This document shows, piece by piece, positions 15,538 to 24,635 of a stretch of 64,000 nt of DNA. The stretch covers positions 88,373-152,372 of the forward strand of contig CAZBZP010000006.1 of NCBI GenBank assembly GCA_964496435.1, written 5' to 3'. A program made the translations under genes and the position numbers. The stretch is from Berkiella sp964496435. Lineage in GTDB: Bacteria; Pseudomonadota; Gammaproteobacteria; Berkiellales; Berkiellaceae. The stretch's first letter is position 1, and the number at the start of each line of letters is the position of its first letter. The notes under the pieces are model-generated. The model made no database searches. It was not told the DNA's origin and worked only from the letters and a program-made list of their open reading frames with translations.

Positions 15538-16484
15538 GGATTATCTTGACCCAGTGCAGCGCCAATGGCAAAGGCACTCAGTTCATCCTTTTGAGACAGA
15601 TGTTGCGGTTGTATATTTAAAAATTCTGAATAATTGATTTCTCTTACGGGCAAACCCAAAATATTGCTTAAATTTGACAATAGCTGTGGCTTTTTATCTT
15701 TTAAGGGCGTAATAACAAGGCGGGATACATTTGCGCTTTGTAGGTTGCTAGCACAATAATCAAATGAGCGTTGAATTTCGATAGAAAGATCTTGATAGAT
15801 TGATAATGACTCTGTGCTGTTATCATCTGCAATCGCACTTAGCATTTTTAATCCTAAATCCAGATCGCGCATCATATACAATGTTTTATTTTTAAAAATA
15901 ATTAAATGGCTCTTTTCCTCTTCAAGATGCAGCAAAGCCTGACCTTCTTCCGCATTTTCAAGATTTAAAGCAATCTGTCTAAGTGCACTTTGGCATATAT
16001 CAATGCTGGTCACTCTTAAACCTGCAGCATTAATCCATGAGATTGTTTCATCTATTTTGCTTTTTTTGGTCACAACAACATAAAGCATTTTTACGCTATC
16101 TCGATGTGCCTTTTGCGGTACCTCGATATAGTCTACGACGGCCTGCTCTATAGGAAAATCAATGTGTTCAGCAATAAGCCATCGAATGGCTTTTGATTTT
16201 TCATTCTCAGGCACTTGAGGTTGTTCAAGCAAAAATATTTGATAGTCCTTCTCAAAAAGAACCACTTGGGCTTTCATCCCTTGAAGATTGAGCTGGGTGA
16301 TACTTTCTTTTAATAAGGTTTTCTGCTCGTCCCTTGGGCCGCTGATATGTCCCTGATGGGTTAAATGCTTAGCTTGTGCGTCTTGTTCCACGCAGGCGAA
16401 AGCAAGCCCATCTTGCGATAAACTAATGCCTATTTGACCAGTATGACTAGCGGTTTTATTTTTTTGCCAAAAAAACTTAGGCAT
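15534..16484 (-). CDS. mshI: PilM-like actin-fold protein MshI
   Basis: 316 residues with a PilM/GspL cytoplasmic actin-like fold (GQIGISLSQDGLAFACVEQD at the N-terminus). A glycine-rich LGLKMLS/FDYCASNL region sits in the second half. It has no transmembrane segment and so must be anchored through the PilN-like protein encoded next. It is the first gene of this msh run. MshK, MshL (secretin), MshM and MshN, which sit between mshJ and mshE in Vibrio, are not in the window. It is divergent from the L,D-transpeptidase gene, with about 190 bp between. Confidence 0.82.
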   Translation of the reverse strand: MPKFFWQKNKTASHTGQIGISLSQDGLAFACVEQDAQAKHLTHQGHISGPRDEQKTLLKESITQLNLQGMKAQVVLFEKDYQIFLLEQPQVPENEKSKAIRWLIAEHIDFPIEQAVVDYIEVPQKAHRDSVKMLYVVVTKKSKIDETISWINAAGLRVTSIDICQSALRQIALNLENAEEGQALLHLEEEKSHLIIFKNKTLYMMRDLDLGLKMLSAIADDNSTESLSIYQDLSIEIQRSFDYCASNLQSANVSRLVITPLKDKKPQLLSNLSNILGLPVREINYSEFLNIQPQHLSQKDELSAFAIGAALGQDNP

Positions 16485-16676
16485 AATGCCCTCTACTGAA
16501 TGCGAATTCAGAAATGTTGCTTTACAACACTACTGCTCCCATCTAATCTTCTACCTTCCCATAACATGAATTGTAGTAGCGTAACAAACTTATACAAGTT
16601 AACTACAGAAATATGGGATGAAGCCGATATGGAAAGTGTTGAAATCCCGAAAGGGTAACAGATAAAAAGGTGTGCC

Positions 16677-17606
16677 ATGAGTAATCAATTAAAAACGACA
16701 ATGGGGACTTATATTGTCGGCAGCATGCTATGGATTGGCACCTTTCTTGCTCCTCAAGTTGGCTTGGCAAGAACTTATGTAATCCCACACAACGGCAATG
16801 TTATCGGTAATGTACAGTACGCCACTGTTCAGTATGGTGATTCACTGTCAACACTGGGGCGCCGTTATGATATGGGTGGCTATGAAATGGTTGAGGCCAA
16901 TCCTGGCGTTAATTATTCAAACCCAAATCCTGGAACCAGAATTACAATTCCCTCAAAATTTATTTTGCCTGATACGCAGCGCAAAGGAATTGTTATTAAC
17001 CTGGCCGAAATGAGACTTTATTATTACCATAATGATGGTGTGCATGTATCTACCTATCCAGTAGGTGTTGGTCAAGAAGGTTGGAATACGCCCCTTGGCA
17101 CAACAACAATTACCCGTAAACGCGAGCATCCTACTTGGGTAGTGCCTGATTCCATCATGGAAAACCATGCAGCTCATGGCGATCCCATTCAAAAAGTATG
17201 GCCAGCAGGTCCTACCAATCCTTTAGGTGATCATGCCTTGACCACTGGGCTTACCCATATTGTTATTCACGGCAGCCCCTATCCTAAAGGCGTTGGCGTG
17301 CGCAGCAGTCATGGTTGCATCAGAATGCTCAATGAAGATGTGGCTGAATTATTTAAAATGGTACAAGTAGGCACACCCGTTGCCATTATTCATCAACCAA
17401 CCAAAATTGGTCGCTTGGATAATCAGCTCTTTTTAGAAGCGCATGTGCCACTTTCAAAATCACAATATTATTCAGACCATTCCAGCACGGGCGAACTCTT
17501 ACACAAATTAGTTAAGGGTGCAAAATATAACGTGCAATGGAGAGATATTGAAAGGATCCAAAATAAGGCAAATGGTTTGCCGCAAGTTATTGGCAATATG
17601 CTCTAA
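16677..17606 (+). CDS. L,D-transpeptidase (YkuD family) with LysM-like segment
   Basis: 309 residues with signal peptide (hydrophobic core about 10-28, ending VGLA/R). A LysM-like peptidoglycan-binding segment spans about 46-92 (YGDSLSTLGRRYDMGGYEMV). The YkuD domain (about 103-238) has the catalytic motif with His198 in HGSP and Cys214 in SSHGCIRM. It would act in the periplasm, forming 3-3 peptidoglycan crosslinks or attaching proteins to peptidoglycan, like ErfK/YbiS. ATG 16677 follows a short intergenic region divergent from mshI. A palindromic hairpin lies directly after the stop. Confidence 0.93.
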   Translation: MSNQLKTTMGTYIVGSMLWIGTFLAPQVGLARTYVIPHNGNVIGNVQYATVQYGDSLSTLGRRYDMGGYEMVEANPGVNYSNPNPGTRITIPSKFILPDTQRKGIVINLAEMRLYYYHNDGVHVSTYPVGVGQEGWNTPLGTTTITRKREHPTWVVPDSIMENHAAHGDPIQKVWPAGPTNPLGDHALTTGLTHIVIHGSPYPKGVGVRSSHGCIRMLNEDVAELFKMVQVGTPVAIIHQPTKIGRLDNQLFLEAHVPLSKSQYYSDHSSTGELLHKLVKGAKYNVQWRDIERIQNKANGLPQVIGNML

Positions 17607-17612
17607 GCACTG

Positions 17613-17640
17613 TGTCATGCCAGTGAAAGCTGGCATGACA
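17613..17640. repeat. REP-like palindrome after L,D-transpeptidase gene
   Basis: TGTCATGCCAG (17613-17623) and CTGGCATGACA (17630-17640) are perfect 11-bp arms around a 6-nt loop. It lies 6 bp after a stop codon and may act as a terminator, although no T-run follows. The sequence resembles the short REP-type palindromes widespread in bacteria. A related GCCAGCC...GGCTGGC palindrome is at 61921-61942. Confidence 0.6.
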
Positions 17641-17725
17641 GTCACTTACAAGAATCTATCCAAAATCTGTCATTTATCCTCAAAATCATTATAATAAGCT
17701 ATCTTTGCACCCTTCGAGATTTGTT

Positions 17726-18190
17726 GTGTTTAATATCATCTTATATCAACCTGAAATTCCACCCAACACGGGAAATATCATTCGCTTATGTGCCAATACG
17801 GGATCTTTTTTACACCTCATTGAGCCCTTAGGTTTTGCTTTTGAAGACAAACAGCTAAAGCGCGCTGGTTTGGATTATCATGATTTAGCCCAAGTTAAAA
17901 TTTACCCAGATCTTGAAAGCTGTTTAAAGCAATTTAATAGCCTTAGGATTTTCGCGCTCAGCGCCAAAGGTAGCACGCTTTACACATCACCCCGCTTTCA
18001 AAAAGATGATGCGTTTATCTTTGGCCCTGAAACAAGAGGGCTGCCACCAGATGTGCTTCAATTATTTACACAAGAACAAATCTTAAAGTTACCGCAGCAT
18101 ACTTCTAAACGTAGTTTGAATCTTTCTAATACCGCAGCAGTAATGATTTATGAGGCGTGGCGGCAGATGGATTTTGCTTGTCTTTCATAG
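17726..18190 (+). CDS. trmL: tRNA (cytidine/uridine-34-2'-O)-methyltransferase TrmL
   Basis: 154 residues of the SPOUT family. It methylates the wobble ribose of tRNA-Leu isoacceptors in E. coli. Family signatures are PEIPPNTGNIIRLCANTG near the start, FIFGPETRGLP in the middle and the knot motif RSLNLSNTAAVMIYEAW at the end. The GTG at 17726 gives an N-terminus aligned with E. coli TrmL (MLNIVLYEPEIPPNTG); an upstream TTG at 17705 is less likely. Confidence 0.93.
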   Translation: MFNIILYQPEIPPNTGNIIRLCANTGSFLHLIEPLGFAFEDKQLKRAGLDYHDLAQVKIYPDLESCLKQFNSLRIFALSAKGSTLYTSPRFQKDDAFIFGPETRGLPPDVLQLFTQEQILKLPQHTSKRSLNLSNTAAVMIYEAWRQMDFACLS

Positions 18191-18231
18191 CTTTATGCCA
18201 TATCTATATTTTATAAGAGTGATTTTAGTTT

Positions 18232-18582
18232 ATGTTAACACAAGTGCTATTAGAAAAACTTGAAGAAACTAAGGATAAATGCGAATTCCTTTCTGTTGTA
18301 GTAGATAACCAAGAGCGCCATTTCACTGTGGCAGCACCACCTCGCACAGTTGAGAACAGAGGCAAAGCAAACGCAGCTTATAAAGATATATATGCTAATG
18401 TCAGTGCAATAAGCTCTTTAGATTCTCTGTTATCTTATTTTCATGTCCCCTCAGAAAACAGGCTTCCACTGGAATCCCAAAAAGGATTATTTTATAGAAT
18501 TTATCGTGGAAAAATGAATAAATATGTGATACCTGTCTTTGTGCCCCAAGCACAACAAGAGCAGGTTCTGTTTAAGCGCTAA
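18232..18582 (+). CDS. Unknown protein, 116 aa
   Basis: 116 residues, soluble, mixed charge, no signal peptide or membrane segment. The middle (NRGKANAAYKDIYANVSAIS) is predicted helical by eye and the C-terminus is basic. I recognise no domain. It follows trmL by 41 bp on the same strand and is convergent with the GNAT gene at 18596. TAAGAGTGAT upstream gives a weak ribosome-binding site. Confidence 0.55.
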   Translation: MLTQVLLEKLEETKDKCEFLSVVVDNQERHFTVAAPPRTVENRGKANAAYKDIYANVSAISSLDSLLSYFHVPSENRLPLESQKGLFYRIYRGKMNKYVIPVFVPQAQQEQVLFKR

Positions 18583-18595
18583 ACTTTCAATAATC

Positions 18596-18988
18596 TTAGA
18601 AAATTAATTTCCTTGGGGTTTCTTTCATTATTTGCAAGCTACCCTCTGGAATATGCACTTCCGGATGAATACCCGTATTGATGAGCCAAGTATCAACAAT
18701 GTCTTCATGAAAATGGATTTTTTTAAAAAAGTTGTAGTAGAAGGGAAGTGTTTGTTCATCAACAACATTTATTATAAAACGCTGATTTTCATGCAATACA
18801 TTATCAATAATGTATTGCAGTATCAATGAACCATATCCCTTGCCTTGATGTTGCTCTATAATTTCAATCCAATCTAAACGCAGATTTTCATCGCTGTTTG
18901 CAAGCATGGCTTCGCCAATTTTTTGGCCACGAATTTTTAATTCAAGCACTAGCTTTGTTCGTGTTTGAGTGACAGTAATTTTAGGCAT
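18596..18988 (-). CDS. GNAT-family N-acetyltransferase-like protein
   Basis: 130 residues. The stretch LDWIEIIEQHQGKGYGSLIL carries the acetyl-CoA-binding Q/R-x-x-G-x-G/A motif (QGKGYG) in the expected beta4-alpha3 position. A VVDEQTLPFYYNFFKKIHF segment follows, typical of the last GNAT strands. The substrate is unknown. It is slightly short for the family. The start at 18988 has no strong ribosome-binding site. Convergent with the 116-residue gene. Confidence 0.72.
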   Translation of the reverse strand: MPKITVTQTRTKLVLELKIRGQKIGEAMLANSDENLRLDWIEIIEQHQGKGYGSLILQYIIDNVLHENQRFIINVVDEQTLPFYYNFFKKIHFHEDIVDTWLINTGIHPEVHIPEGSLQIMKETPRKLIF

Positions 18989-19256
18989 AATTTAATCTAA
19001 ACTAAAATAGGATAAATCATAGCAAAGCCCGCTTTTTTATCATAAACATAACTGATAAAAGGCACTATTTTAAGGATAAACCAGATAAAATGCTGGATAA
19101 CATCCCCTTTAGTGCTATCCCTAATTATGAATGTAAAATTGCAAAATATGGTTAAGGGGATCTGCTTTGTAATGACAGGATAAATATTTAGTAATTGTTT
19201 TAGCGCTCTAATTATGTTGAGATAGTATTTTTTTAGCAAGGAAGGAAATTAAAAAA

Positions 19257-19682
19257 ATGGAACTAGGGCCAATCAGTTCATCTGATTCTCTTCAAAAAGC
19301 AAACAGCCAGCTTGAAAAACTCGCCCGCGGCAGTACTTCTACACAAATAAGAAATGCAGCGGCATATCTTAAAAGCAATCTCTCAGATAAAACAACGCAA
19401 GCATCATTTGCTGAACTGCTTGAACAAATTTCTGAATTGATAGCATCCGTTACTAAAAAGGAGGAATCAACTGAATTTACGCAAGTTGTCAATCAGATTA
19501 TGAAAACACTCCCCTTAAGCGCACCGCAAGATAAATCAAAATGCCTATTAAATGCATATCAATCAAAACGAGATCCTTCGCAACAATCTCTATCTCATAG
19601 TGAGGACAGAAAGTATAAAGAAAGTGAAAATTTGCTGGGAACTAATGCTAATAAAGAAAAAGAACGTTGCAGCATGATGTAG
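19257..19682 (+). CDS. Unknown 141-aa protein with C-terminal CaaX box (CSMM)
   Basis: 141 residues, hydrophilic, helical, rich in Ser, Gln, Lys and Glu, with no signal peptide or membrane segment. It ends KEKERCSMM: a CaaX box (Cys138-Ser-Met-Met) preceded by charged residues. This arrangement favours farnesylation by eukaryotic FTase (Met in the last position). AAGGAAA lies upstream of ATG 19257. It stands alone on the plus strand and is closed by a two-way terminator shared with gpsA. By analogy with prenylated Legionella effectors, a translocated protein is plausible; export is not shown by the sequence. Confidence 0.65.
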   Translation: MELGPISSSDSLQKANSQLEKLARGSTSTQIRNAAAYLKSNLSDKTTQASFAELLEQISELIASVTKKEESTEFTQVVNQIMKTLPLSAPQDKSKCLLNAYQSKRDPSQQSLSHSEDRKYKESENLLGTNANKEKERCSMM

Positions 19683-19700
19683 AAAAATGAGGCACAAATA

Positions 19701-19724
19701 AAAAAAAGGGCGATGGCCCCTTTT
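19701..19724. terminator. Bidirectional terminator between CaaX gene and gpsA
   Basis: GGGC-GATG-GCCC (19708-19719) is flanked by an A-run on the left and CTTTT on the right. It can end transcription from either side: the 141-residue gene on plus and gpsA on minus. Confidence 0.6.
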
Positions 19725-19760
19725 GTTTATTTGTTAGTATAATTTTGATAGTACTAAATG

Positions 19761-20768
19761 CTAAATTTCATTCTTTGGAGAGCGAGTAACGAGATTATTC
19801 ACCGCTTGCTGGGGTAATACACCATCATAAAGAACAGCAAAGACTTGTTCACAAATGGGCATTTCAACACTGACTTTTGCTGCCAATGCCATCACTTGTT
19901 TAACATTATCTTTACCTTCAACCACCTGGCCAATTGCTTTTTCTGCTTCAACAATGGAGCGCCCTTCTCCTAGCGCCAAACCAAAGCGACGATTTCGTGA
20001 TTGATTATCAGTACAGGTTAAAACTATATCTCCCATACCAGACAAACCCATAAGCGTGGGTTGTTGGGCTCCTAAGGCTTTACCTAAGCGTGCTAGTTCA
20101 GCAAAACCGCGTGTAATGAGGGCTGCCCTAGCATTGGCGCCAAAACCTAAACCATCTGACATGCCAACAGCAATCGCTAAAACATTTTTAACAACGCCAC
20201 CTAATTGCACGCCAATCAGATCCTGCGATAAATAGACACGGAAAATTTCACTATGAAAGGCCTGCTGCATTTGTTCACCAAAAGACGGCGTATCAGTTGC
20301 GATGCTGATGGCTGTAGGTAAACCACAGGCGACTTCTTTTGCAAAGCTTGGGCCCGAGATAACACCATGCGGAATATGGGCGCAATGTTGCTGGCAAATG
20401 CTATTTAAAAACTGACTATCTTGCGTTAAGCCTTTGGTGCCCCACAAAATACCCATCTTCGTGCCAAGCAAAGGCTTGATGCGAAGAATAAGATCTTTAA
20501 AAGCATGACTTGGCACCACAATTAAAATGGTTGCGGTTTCGCCAATTTGTTCAAAGGCTTCATTGAGATCAGCGCTTAAGGAAAGCGTATTAGGAAAAGA
20601 GAACCCTGGTAAATAATGCTCATTAGCACCTTTCGCCCGCATCGCATTGATTTCATCTGCACGATGTCCCCAAAGGATAACACGATGTTGTAACCGTGCT
20701 AGGTAAAGAGCAAGCGCGGTTCCCCATGAACCTGCGCCTAAAACCAAAAAGTTCTCTTGTTGCTTCAT
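19761..20768 (-). CDS. gpsA: Glycerol-3-phosphate dehydrogenase [NAD(P)+]
   Basis: 335 residues. It reduces dihydroxyacetone phosphate to sn-glycerol-3-phosphate for phospholipid synthesis. The N-terminal Rossmann motif is VLGAGSWGTALALYLA (about 9-24). The substrate region contains SGPSFAKEV, a GVVKNVLAIAVGMSDGLGFG catalytic Lys segment and LSGMGDIVLTC. It starts 8 bp after secB, and secB-gpsA pairing is common in gammaproteobacteria. Confidence 0.96.
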   Translation of the reverse strand: MKQQENFLVLGAGSWGTALALYLARLQHRVILWGHRADEINAMRAKGANEHYLPGFSFPNTLSLSADLNEAFEQIGETATILIVVPSHAFKDLILRIKPLLGTKMGILWGTKGLTQDSQFLNSICQQHCAHIPHGVISGPSFAKEVACGLPTAISIATDTPSFGEQMQQAFHSEIFRVYLSQDLIGVQLGGVVKNVLAIAVGMSDGLGFGANARAALITRGFAELARLGKALGAQQPTLMGLSGMGDIVLTCTDNQSRNRRFGLALGEGRSIVEAEKAIGQVVEGKDNVKQVMALAAKVSVEMPICEQVFAVLYDGVLPQQAVNNLVTRSPKNEI

Positions 20769-20776
20769 GACAAGGC

Positions 20777-21238
20777 TTACTTAGCTTCGCCCTTTTTTTG
20801 CTGCTCAAGATGTTGCATGTAGAGTGCATCAAAATTGACAGGGGCAAGTAAGAGTTGTGGGAAACCACCACGGATAACGATGTCTGAAATCGTTTCACGT
20901 GCATAGGGATAAAGAATGTTAGGGCACATGCTACCCAATGCGTGTGATAACTGTTCTTGTGGGAAACCTTTGAGTGTAAAGATACCTGCTTGGTGAACTT
21001 CCACTAAGAAAGCCACTTTCTCGCCCATTTTTACTGTAACGGTTAAGTGCAAAACCACTTCATAAATCGAATCTTCCAAACGATTGGTTTTGGTTTGCAG
21101 ATCAACATTAACTTCAGGCTTCCACTCTTCTCTAAAGATTTCTGGCGCATGAGGCGTTTCAAAAGAAACATCTTTTACATAAATTCGTTGAATGGTAAAA
21201 ACCGGGCCTTCAGTCCGTGCATTTTCTTTATCGACCAT
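20777..21238 (-). CDS. secB: Protein-export chaperone SecB
   Basis: 153 residues. It is a tetrameric cytoplasmic chaperone that holds preproteins unfolded and passes them to SecA. Recognised by FTIQRIYVKDVSFETPHAPEIF near the N-terminus, LEVHQAGIF-like strands and the CPNILYPYARETISDIVIRGGFPQLLLAPVNFDALY stretch. A typical Glu/Lys-rich tail closes it. It lies in the conserved rhodanese-secB-gpsA order. Confidence 0.97.
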   Translation of the reverse strand: MVDKENARTEGPVFTIQRIYVKDVSFETPHAPEIFREEWKPEVNVDLQTKTNRLEDSIYEVVLHLTVTVKMGEKVAFLVEVHQAGIFTLKGFPQEQLSHALGSMCPNILYPYARETISDIVIRGGFPQLLLAPVNFDALYMQHLEQQKKGEAK

Positions 21239-21281
21239 AATTAACCTTCCTTTTATTAAAAACCATTAATCAATATGTAAT

Positions 21282-21707
21282 TTATTTTTTAGCAACAGGT
21301 AAACCCTGTGCATGCCAAGCATCCATTCCACCTGACAAATGATAAAGCTCTGTAAACCCATTGGCTTTGAATATCTTGCTCAACTTGGAAGAGTCTGCCC
21401 CAAGGCCACAAATTAAAATAATGGGTTTATTTTTGTATTTGTTCAGGGTCTTTAAACTACTGCCTACATTTTCGGCAGGAATATTCATTGCGCCAAGAAT
21501 ATGACCCAAATTAAAGCGCTCACTTGCTCGGGTATCAACGACAACAGCATCTTTATGATTGAGAAGATCTACTAACTGTTGCGGACTCAGCCCAGGCACA
21601 CCAAATGCGCGATGTCTTAATTCATTCCCTAGCAACAGGACTAAGATAACGCCAAAAAGGCCGCTTAACATCCAATGCTCAACTAAAAAAGAAATATAGG
21701 GATCCAT
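21282..21707 (-). CDS. Membrane-anchored rhodanese-like protein (YibN type)
   Basis: 141 residues: one N-terminal transmembrane helix (about 8-27) then a single rhodanese domain (about 40-138) with VVVDTRASERFNLGHILGAMNIP and the active-site Cys100 in ILICGLGADSS. The predicted active loop departs from the canonical CRxGxR. It is likely a sulfur-transfer or thiol protein facing the cytoplasm. It stands upstream of secB, as yibN does in E. coli. Divergent from gpmI with 134 bp between. Confidence 0.87.
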   Translation of the reverse strand: MDPYISFLVEHWMLSGLFGVILVLLLGNELRHRAFGVPGLSPQQLVDLLNHKDAVVVDTRASERFNLGHILGAMNIPAENVGSSLKTLNKYKNKPIILICGLGADSSKLSKIFKANGFTELYHLSGGMDAWHAQGLPVAKK

Positions 21708-21841
21708 CTGCCCTCTAACCTTCTTACTTTAAACTAAAGCCCCACATTATACACTCAATTAAGCTAACTAGCGACTTGAAAGGAAAGAAAGGCAAGCCCT
21801 AAAATGAGAGGAAGGAATAACTTAACAACAGAAGAAAAATA

Positions 21842-23380
21842 ATGAGCACCAATAAACCAGTTGTACTACTAATATTCGATGGTTGGGGATATAAAATAAA
21901 TGGCCAAGGCAATGCCATATCATCTGCTAATACCCCAGTCTGGGACAAACTCATTGAAAATTGTCCTCATACAACCCTATCCGGAAGCGGGGAAGATGTC
22001 GGTTTACCCTTAGGACAAATGGGTAACTCGGAAGTCGGTCACCTTACGATGGGCGCAGGCCGGGTGATCTATCAAGATCTCACCTTGATTAGCAAAGAAA
22101 TCCGCGAAGGTCACTTTTTTAGCAACCCTGTGCTGCTTGAAGCTTTCAGCAAGGCTCAGCGTAGCAAAGGTGCTATTCATTTTATGTGCTTACTGTCACC
22201 AGGCGGGGTACATAGCCACGAGGATCATTTATTTGCAGCACTTAACATGGCAAGAGAACACCATGATGGCCCCATTTATGTGCATGCCTTTTTAGATGGT
22301 CGCGATACCCCGCCACAAAGCGCCAAAGCCTCACTTGAAAAATTAGACCGCGTTCTTGAAAAAACCCAATCAACTTTAGCGACGGTGAGTGGACGTTACT
22401 ATGCCATGGATCGTGACAAACGCCATGAAAGAGTTAAATTGGCTTATGATGCCATTGTTTTTGGACGTGCGCCTTACCATGCACCTGATGGTGTGAGTGC
22501 TTTAGAGCAAGCTTATGCAAGAAAGGAAACGGATGAGTTTGTAAAGCCAACCCTGATTGTTAAACCCGGTGAAAAACCAATTAGTATTCTGGATGGCGAT
22601 ATTGTTATCTACATGAACTTCCGTGCAGATAGAGCCCGGGCTTTAGCTGTTGCTTTGACAGACAATACCTTTGATGGTTTTGATAGAGAAAATGCACCCA
22701 CACTCGGGGAATTTGTTAGCCTCACCGAATATGATAAAAATATTAAAGCCCGTGTTGTTTATCCGCCCAAAGATCATAAAAATGTCCTAGGTGAATACCT
22801 GCAAAATCACCAACGTTCGCAGTTACATATCGCTGAAACTGAAAAATACGCTCACGTGACTTTTTTCTTTAACGGTGGCATTGAAAAACCTTATCAAGGG
22901 GAAGAAAGAATTTTAATTCCATCCCCTAAAGTAGCCACCTATGATTTAAAGCCTGAAATGAGTGCTTTTGAATTAACAGATGAACTTGTGAAACAAATCG
23001 GTTTAGAAAAATTTGATTTTATCGTTTGTAATTATGCTAATGCTGATATGGTTGGTCACACGGGTAATTTTGAGGCTACTGTCAAAGCGATTGAAACGCT
23101 TGATAGCTGTTTAGCTAAGATTGTTAGTGCCTTAGAAAAAGTCGATGGACAAATGCTGATAACTTCCGATCATGGTAATGCTGAATGTATGGTAGATGAG
23201 GAAAGTCATCAACCGCATACCGCACATACCTTATCTTTGGTGCCTTTGGTCTATGTTGGCAAACAACCCTTTCATTTTATTCATGAGAATGGCACCTTAT
23301 CAGATATTGCACCGACCTTATTGAAGTTAATGGGCCTATCCCAACCACCTGAAATGACTGGTCACTGCTTAGTGGCTTAA
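21842..23380 (+). CDS. gpmI: 2,3-bisphosphoglycerate-independent phosphoglycerate mutase
   Basis: 512 residues, close to the family length. It interconverts 3- and 2-phosphoglycerate in glycolysis and gluconeogenesis using two Mn ions. The alkaline-phosphatase-fold signature LLIFDGWGY is at the N-terminus, and the catalytic Ser63 is in GNSEVGHLTMGAGR. The phosphotransferase insert carries HAFLDGRDTPP and SGRYYAMDRD. Metal ligands appear in the C-terminal NYANADMVGHTG and TSDHGNAE blocks. It is the first gene of a gpmI-envC-ctpA cluster common in gammaproteobacteria. Confidence 0.97.
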   Translation: MSTNKPVVLLIFDGWGYKINGQGNAISSANTPVWDKLIENCPHTTLSGSGEDVGLPLGQMGNSEVGHLTMGAGRVIYQDLTLISKEIREGHFFSNPVLLEAFSKAQRSKGAIHFMCLLSPGGVHSHEDHLFAALNMAREHHDGPIYVHAFLDGRDTPPQSAKASLEKLDRVLEKTQSTLATVSGRYYAMDRDKRHERVKLAYDAIVFGRAPYHAPDGVSALEQAYARKETDEFVKPTLIVKPGEKPISILDGDIVIYMNFRADRARALAVALTDNTFDGFDRENAPTLGEFVSLTEYDKNIKARVVYPPKDHKNVLGEYLQNHQRSQLHIAETEKYAHVTFFFNGGIEKPYQGEERILIPSPKVATYDLKPEMSAFELTDELVKQIGLEKFDFIVCNYANADMVGHTGNFEATVKAIETLDSCLAKIVSALEKVDGQMLITSDHGNAECMVDEESHQPHTAHTLSLVPLVYVGKQPFHFIHENGTLSDIAPTLLKLMGLSQPPEMTGHCLVA

Positions 23381-23396
23381 CTTGATGGAGCAAGTA

Positions 23397-24554
23397 ATGC
23401 TAATAAATTTTCGCAAAAGATTGCCTTTGGTTTTAATTGTTAGCATTACTTCAGCTGTTTTTGCGCAAGATAATACGCAAACCCCCAAAGAAGTAAAAAA
23501 AGCACTGCTACAGGTGCAAACCAAATTACAAAAACTTGAAAAGGATGTTTATAACTCTAAGCGTGAAGAAAAAGCCCTTGTCCAACAATTGGCTAACCTT
23601 GATAAAGAAATTGGCAATAGTGCAGAAGACCTATCCGTATTACAAAGCACTCTCACTAACCATACCGCATCTTTAAAAGGTTTACAGCAACAAGAAACGC
23701 AATTACAACATTCAACACACGCTCATCAAGCTGCGCTTTCACAATTGCTTAGCGCAACTTTTGCACACTATCGCAAAGAAAAAATGCAATTGCTATTTGA
23801 ACAACAAGAATGGTCTTCTATTTCTAGACAAAATCAATATTATCAATATTTTTACAATGCACGGGCACATCACATTAATGATTTGCAAAATAATTTGCTC
23901 AAAGTTAAAAATCTGCAAGCCAAAATTGAAAACGAAAAGAAAGAAATTCAGCAGCTATCAAAAAAATTGATTGTCGATCAAAGCGCACTTGTGCAAACAA
24001 AGGAAAAAAGACAAGCTGTTCTAGATTCTTTGTCTAAAAAATTGGCCACCGCACAAGACTCGCTCGCGCAATTACAACAGCAAGAACAGCATTTATCACA
24101 ATTATTTAAAACTTTACAACAAAAACTCTCCAGCACACCAACCTATATTGAGCCAGCGCTTGATTTTGTTAAAGCCAAAAGCAAATTAAATCTACCTATT
24201 CAAGTGAAAGGGGCAACCTTATCCAAGTTGCCACATCTAGATAAATCTAGTGCTAAAAAATCATACATCAGTGCTGAGAATGGTACACCCGTAAGCGCTA
24301 TTTTCGGTGGTCGTGTTGTTTTTGCTGAATGGCTACGCGGTTTAGGATTGTTAATTATTGTTGATCACGGCAATGGCTACATGAGTTTATATGGCAATAA
24401 TCAAAAGCTGTATAAGGGTCTAGGTGAATGGGTTAATCAAGGAGATATGATAGCAACAGTAGGACAAAGCGGCGGACATGCAGAACCCGGATTATACTTT
24501 GAAATAAGAAAGGATGGAGAGGCACTAGATCCTAGCCCATGGTTTATCAGCTAG
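23397..24554 (+). CDS. envC: Murein hydrolase activator EnvC-like (degenerate LytM/M23)
   Basis: 385 residues from ATG 23397, chosen because GGAGCAAGTA precedes it and a clean signal peptide follows (ending VFAQ). Other in-frame starts lie at 23382 and 23385. A long coiled coil (about 30-245) leads to a C-terminal M23/LytM domain. The zinc ligands are incomplete: LIIVDHGNGYMSLYGNN is present, but the HxH motif reads LYFEIR. This matches EnvC, which activates amidases AmiA/AmiB rather than cutting peptidoglycan. It would act in the periplasm at the division site. Confidence 0.9.
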   Translation: MLINFRKRLPLVLIVSITSAVFAQDNTQTPKEVKKALLQVQTKLQKLEKDVYNSKREEKALVQQLANLDKEIGNSAEDLSVLQSTLTNHTASLKGLQQQETQLQHSTHAHQAALSQLLSATFAHYRKEKMQLLFEQQEWSSISRQNQYYQYFYNARAHHINDLQNNLLKVKNLQAKIENEKKEIQQLSKKLIVDQSALVQTKEKRQAVLDSLSKKLATAQDSLAQLQQQEQHLSQLFKTLQQKLSSTPTYIEPALDFVKAKSKLNLPIQVKGATLSKLPHLDKSSAKKSYISAENGTPVSAIFGGRVVFAEWLRGLGLLIIVDHGNGYMSLYGNNQKLYKGLGEWVNQGDMIATVGQSGGHAEPGLYFEIRKDGEALDPSPWFIS

Positions 24555-24635
24555 GCGTGCTCTTACTTCCCTTTGATTATATACAGCGCGCCTCAAAAGG
24601 CCGCGGGGTTGCTGCTAAATACATAAGGATAATGT

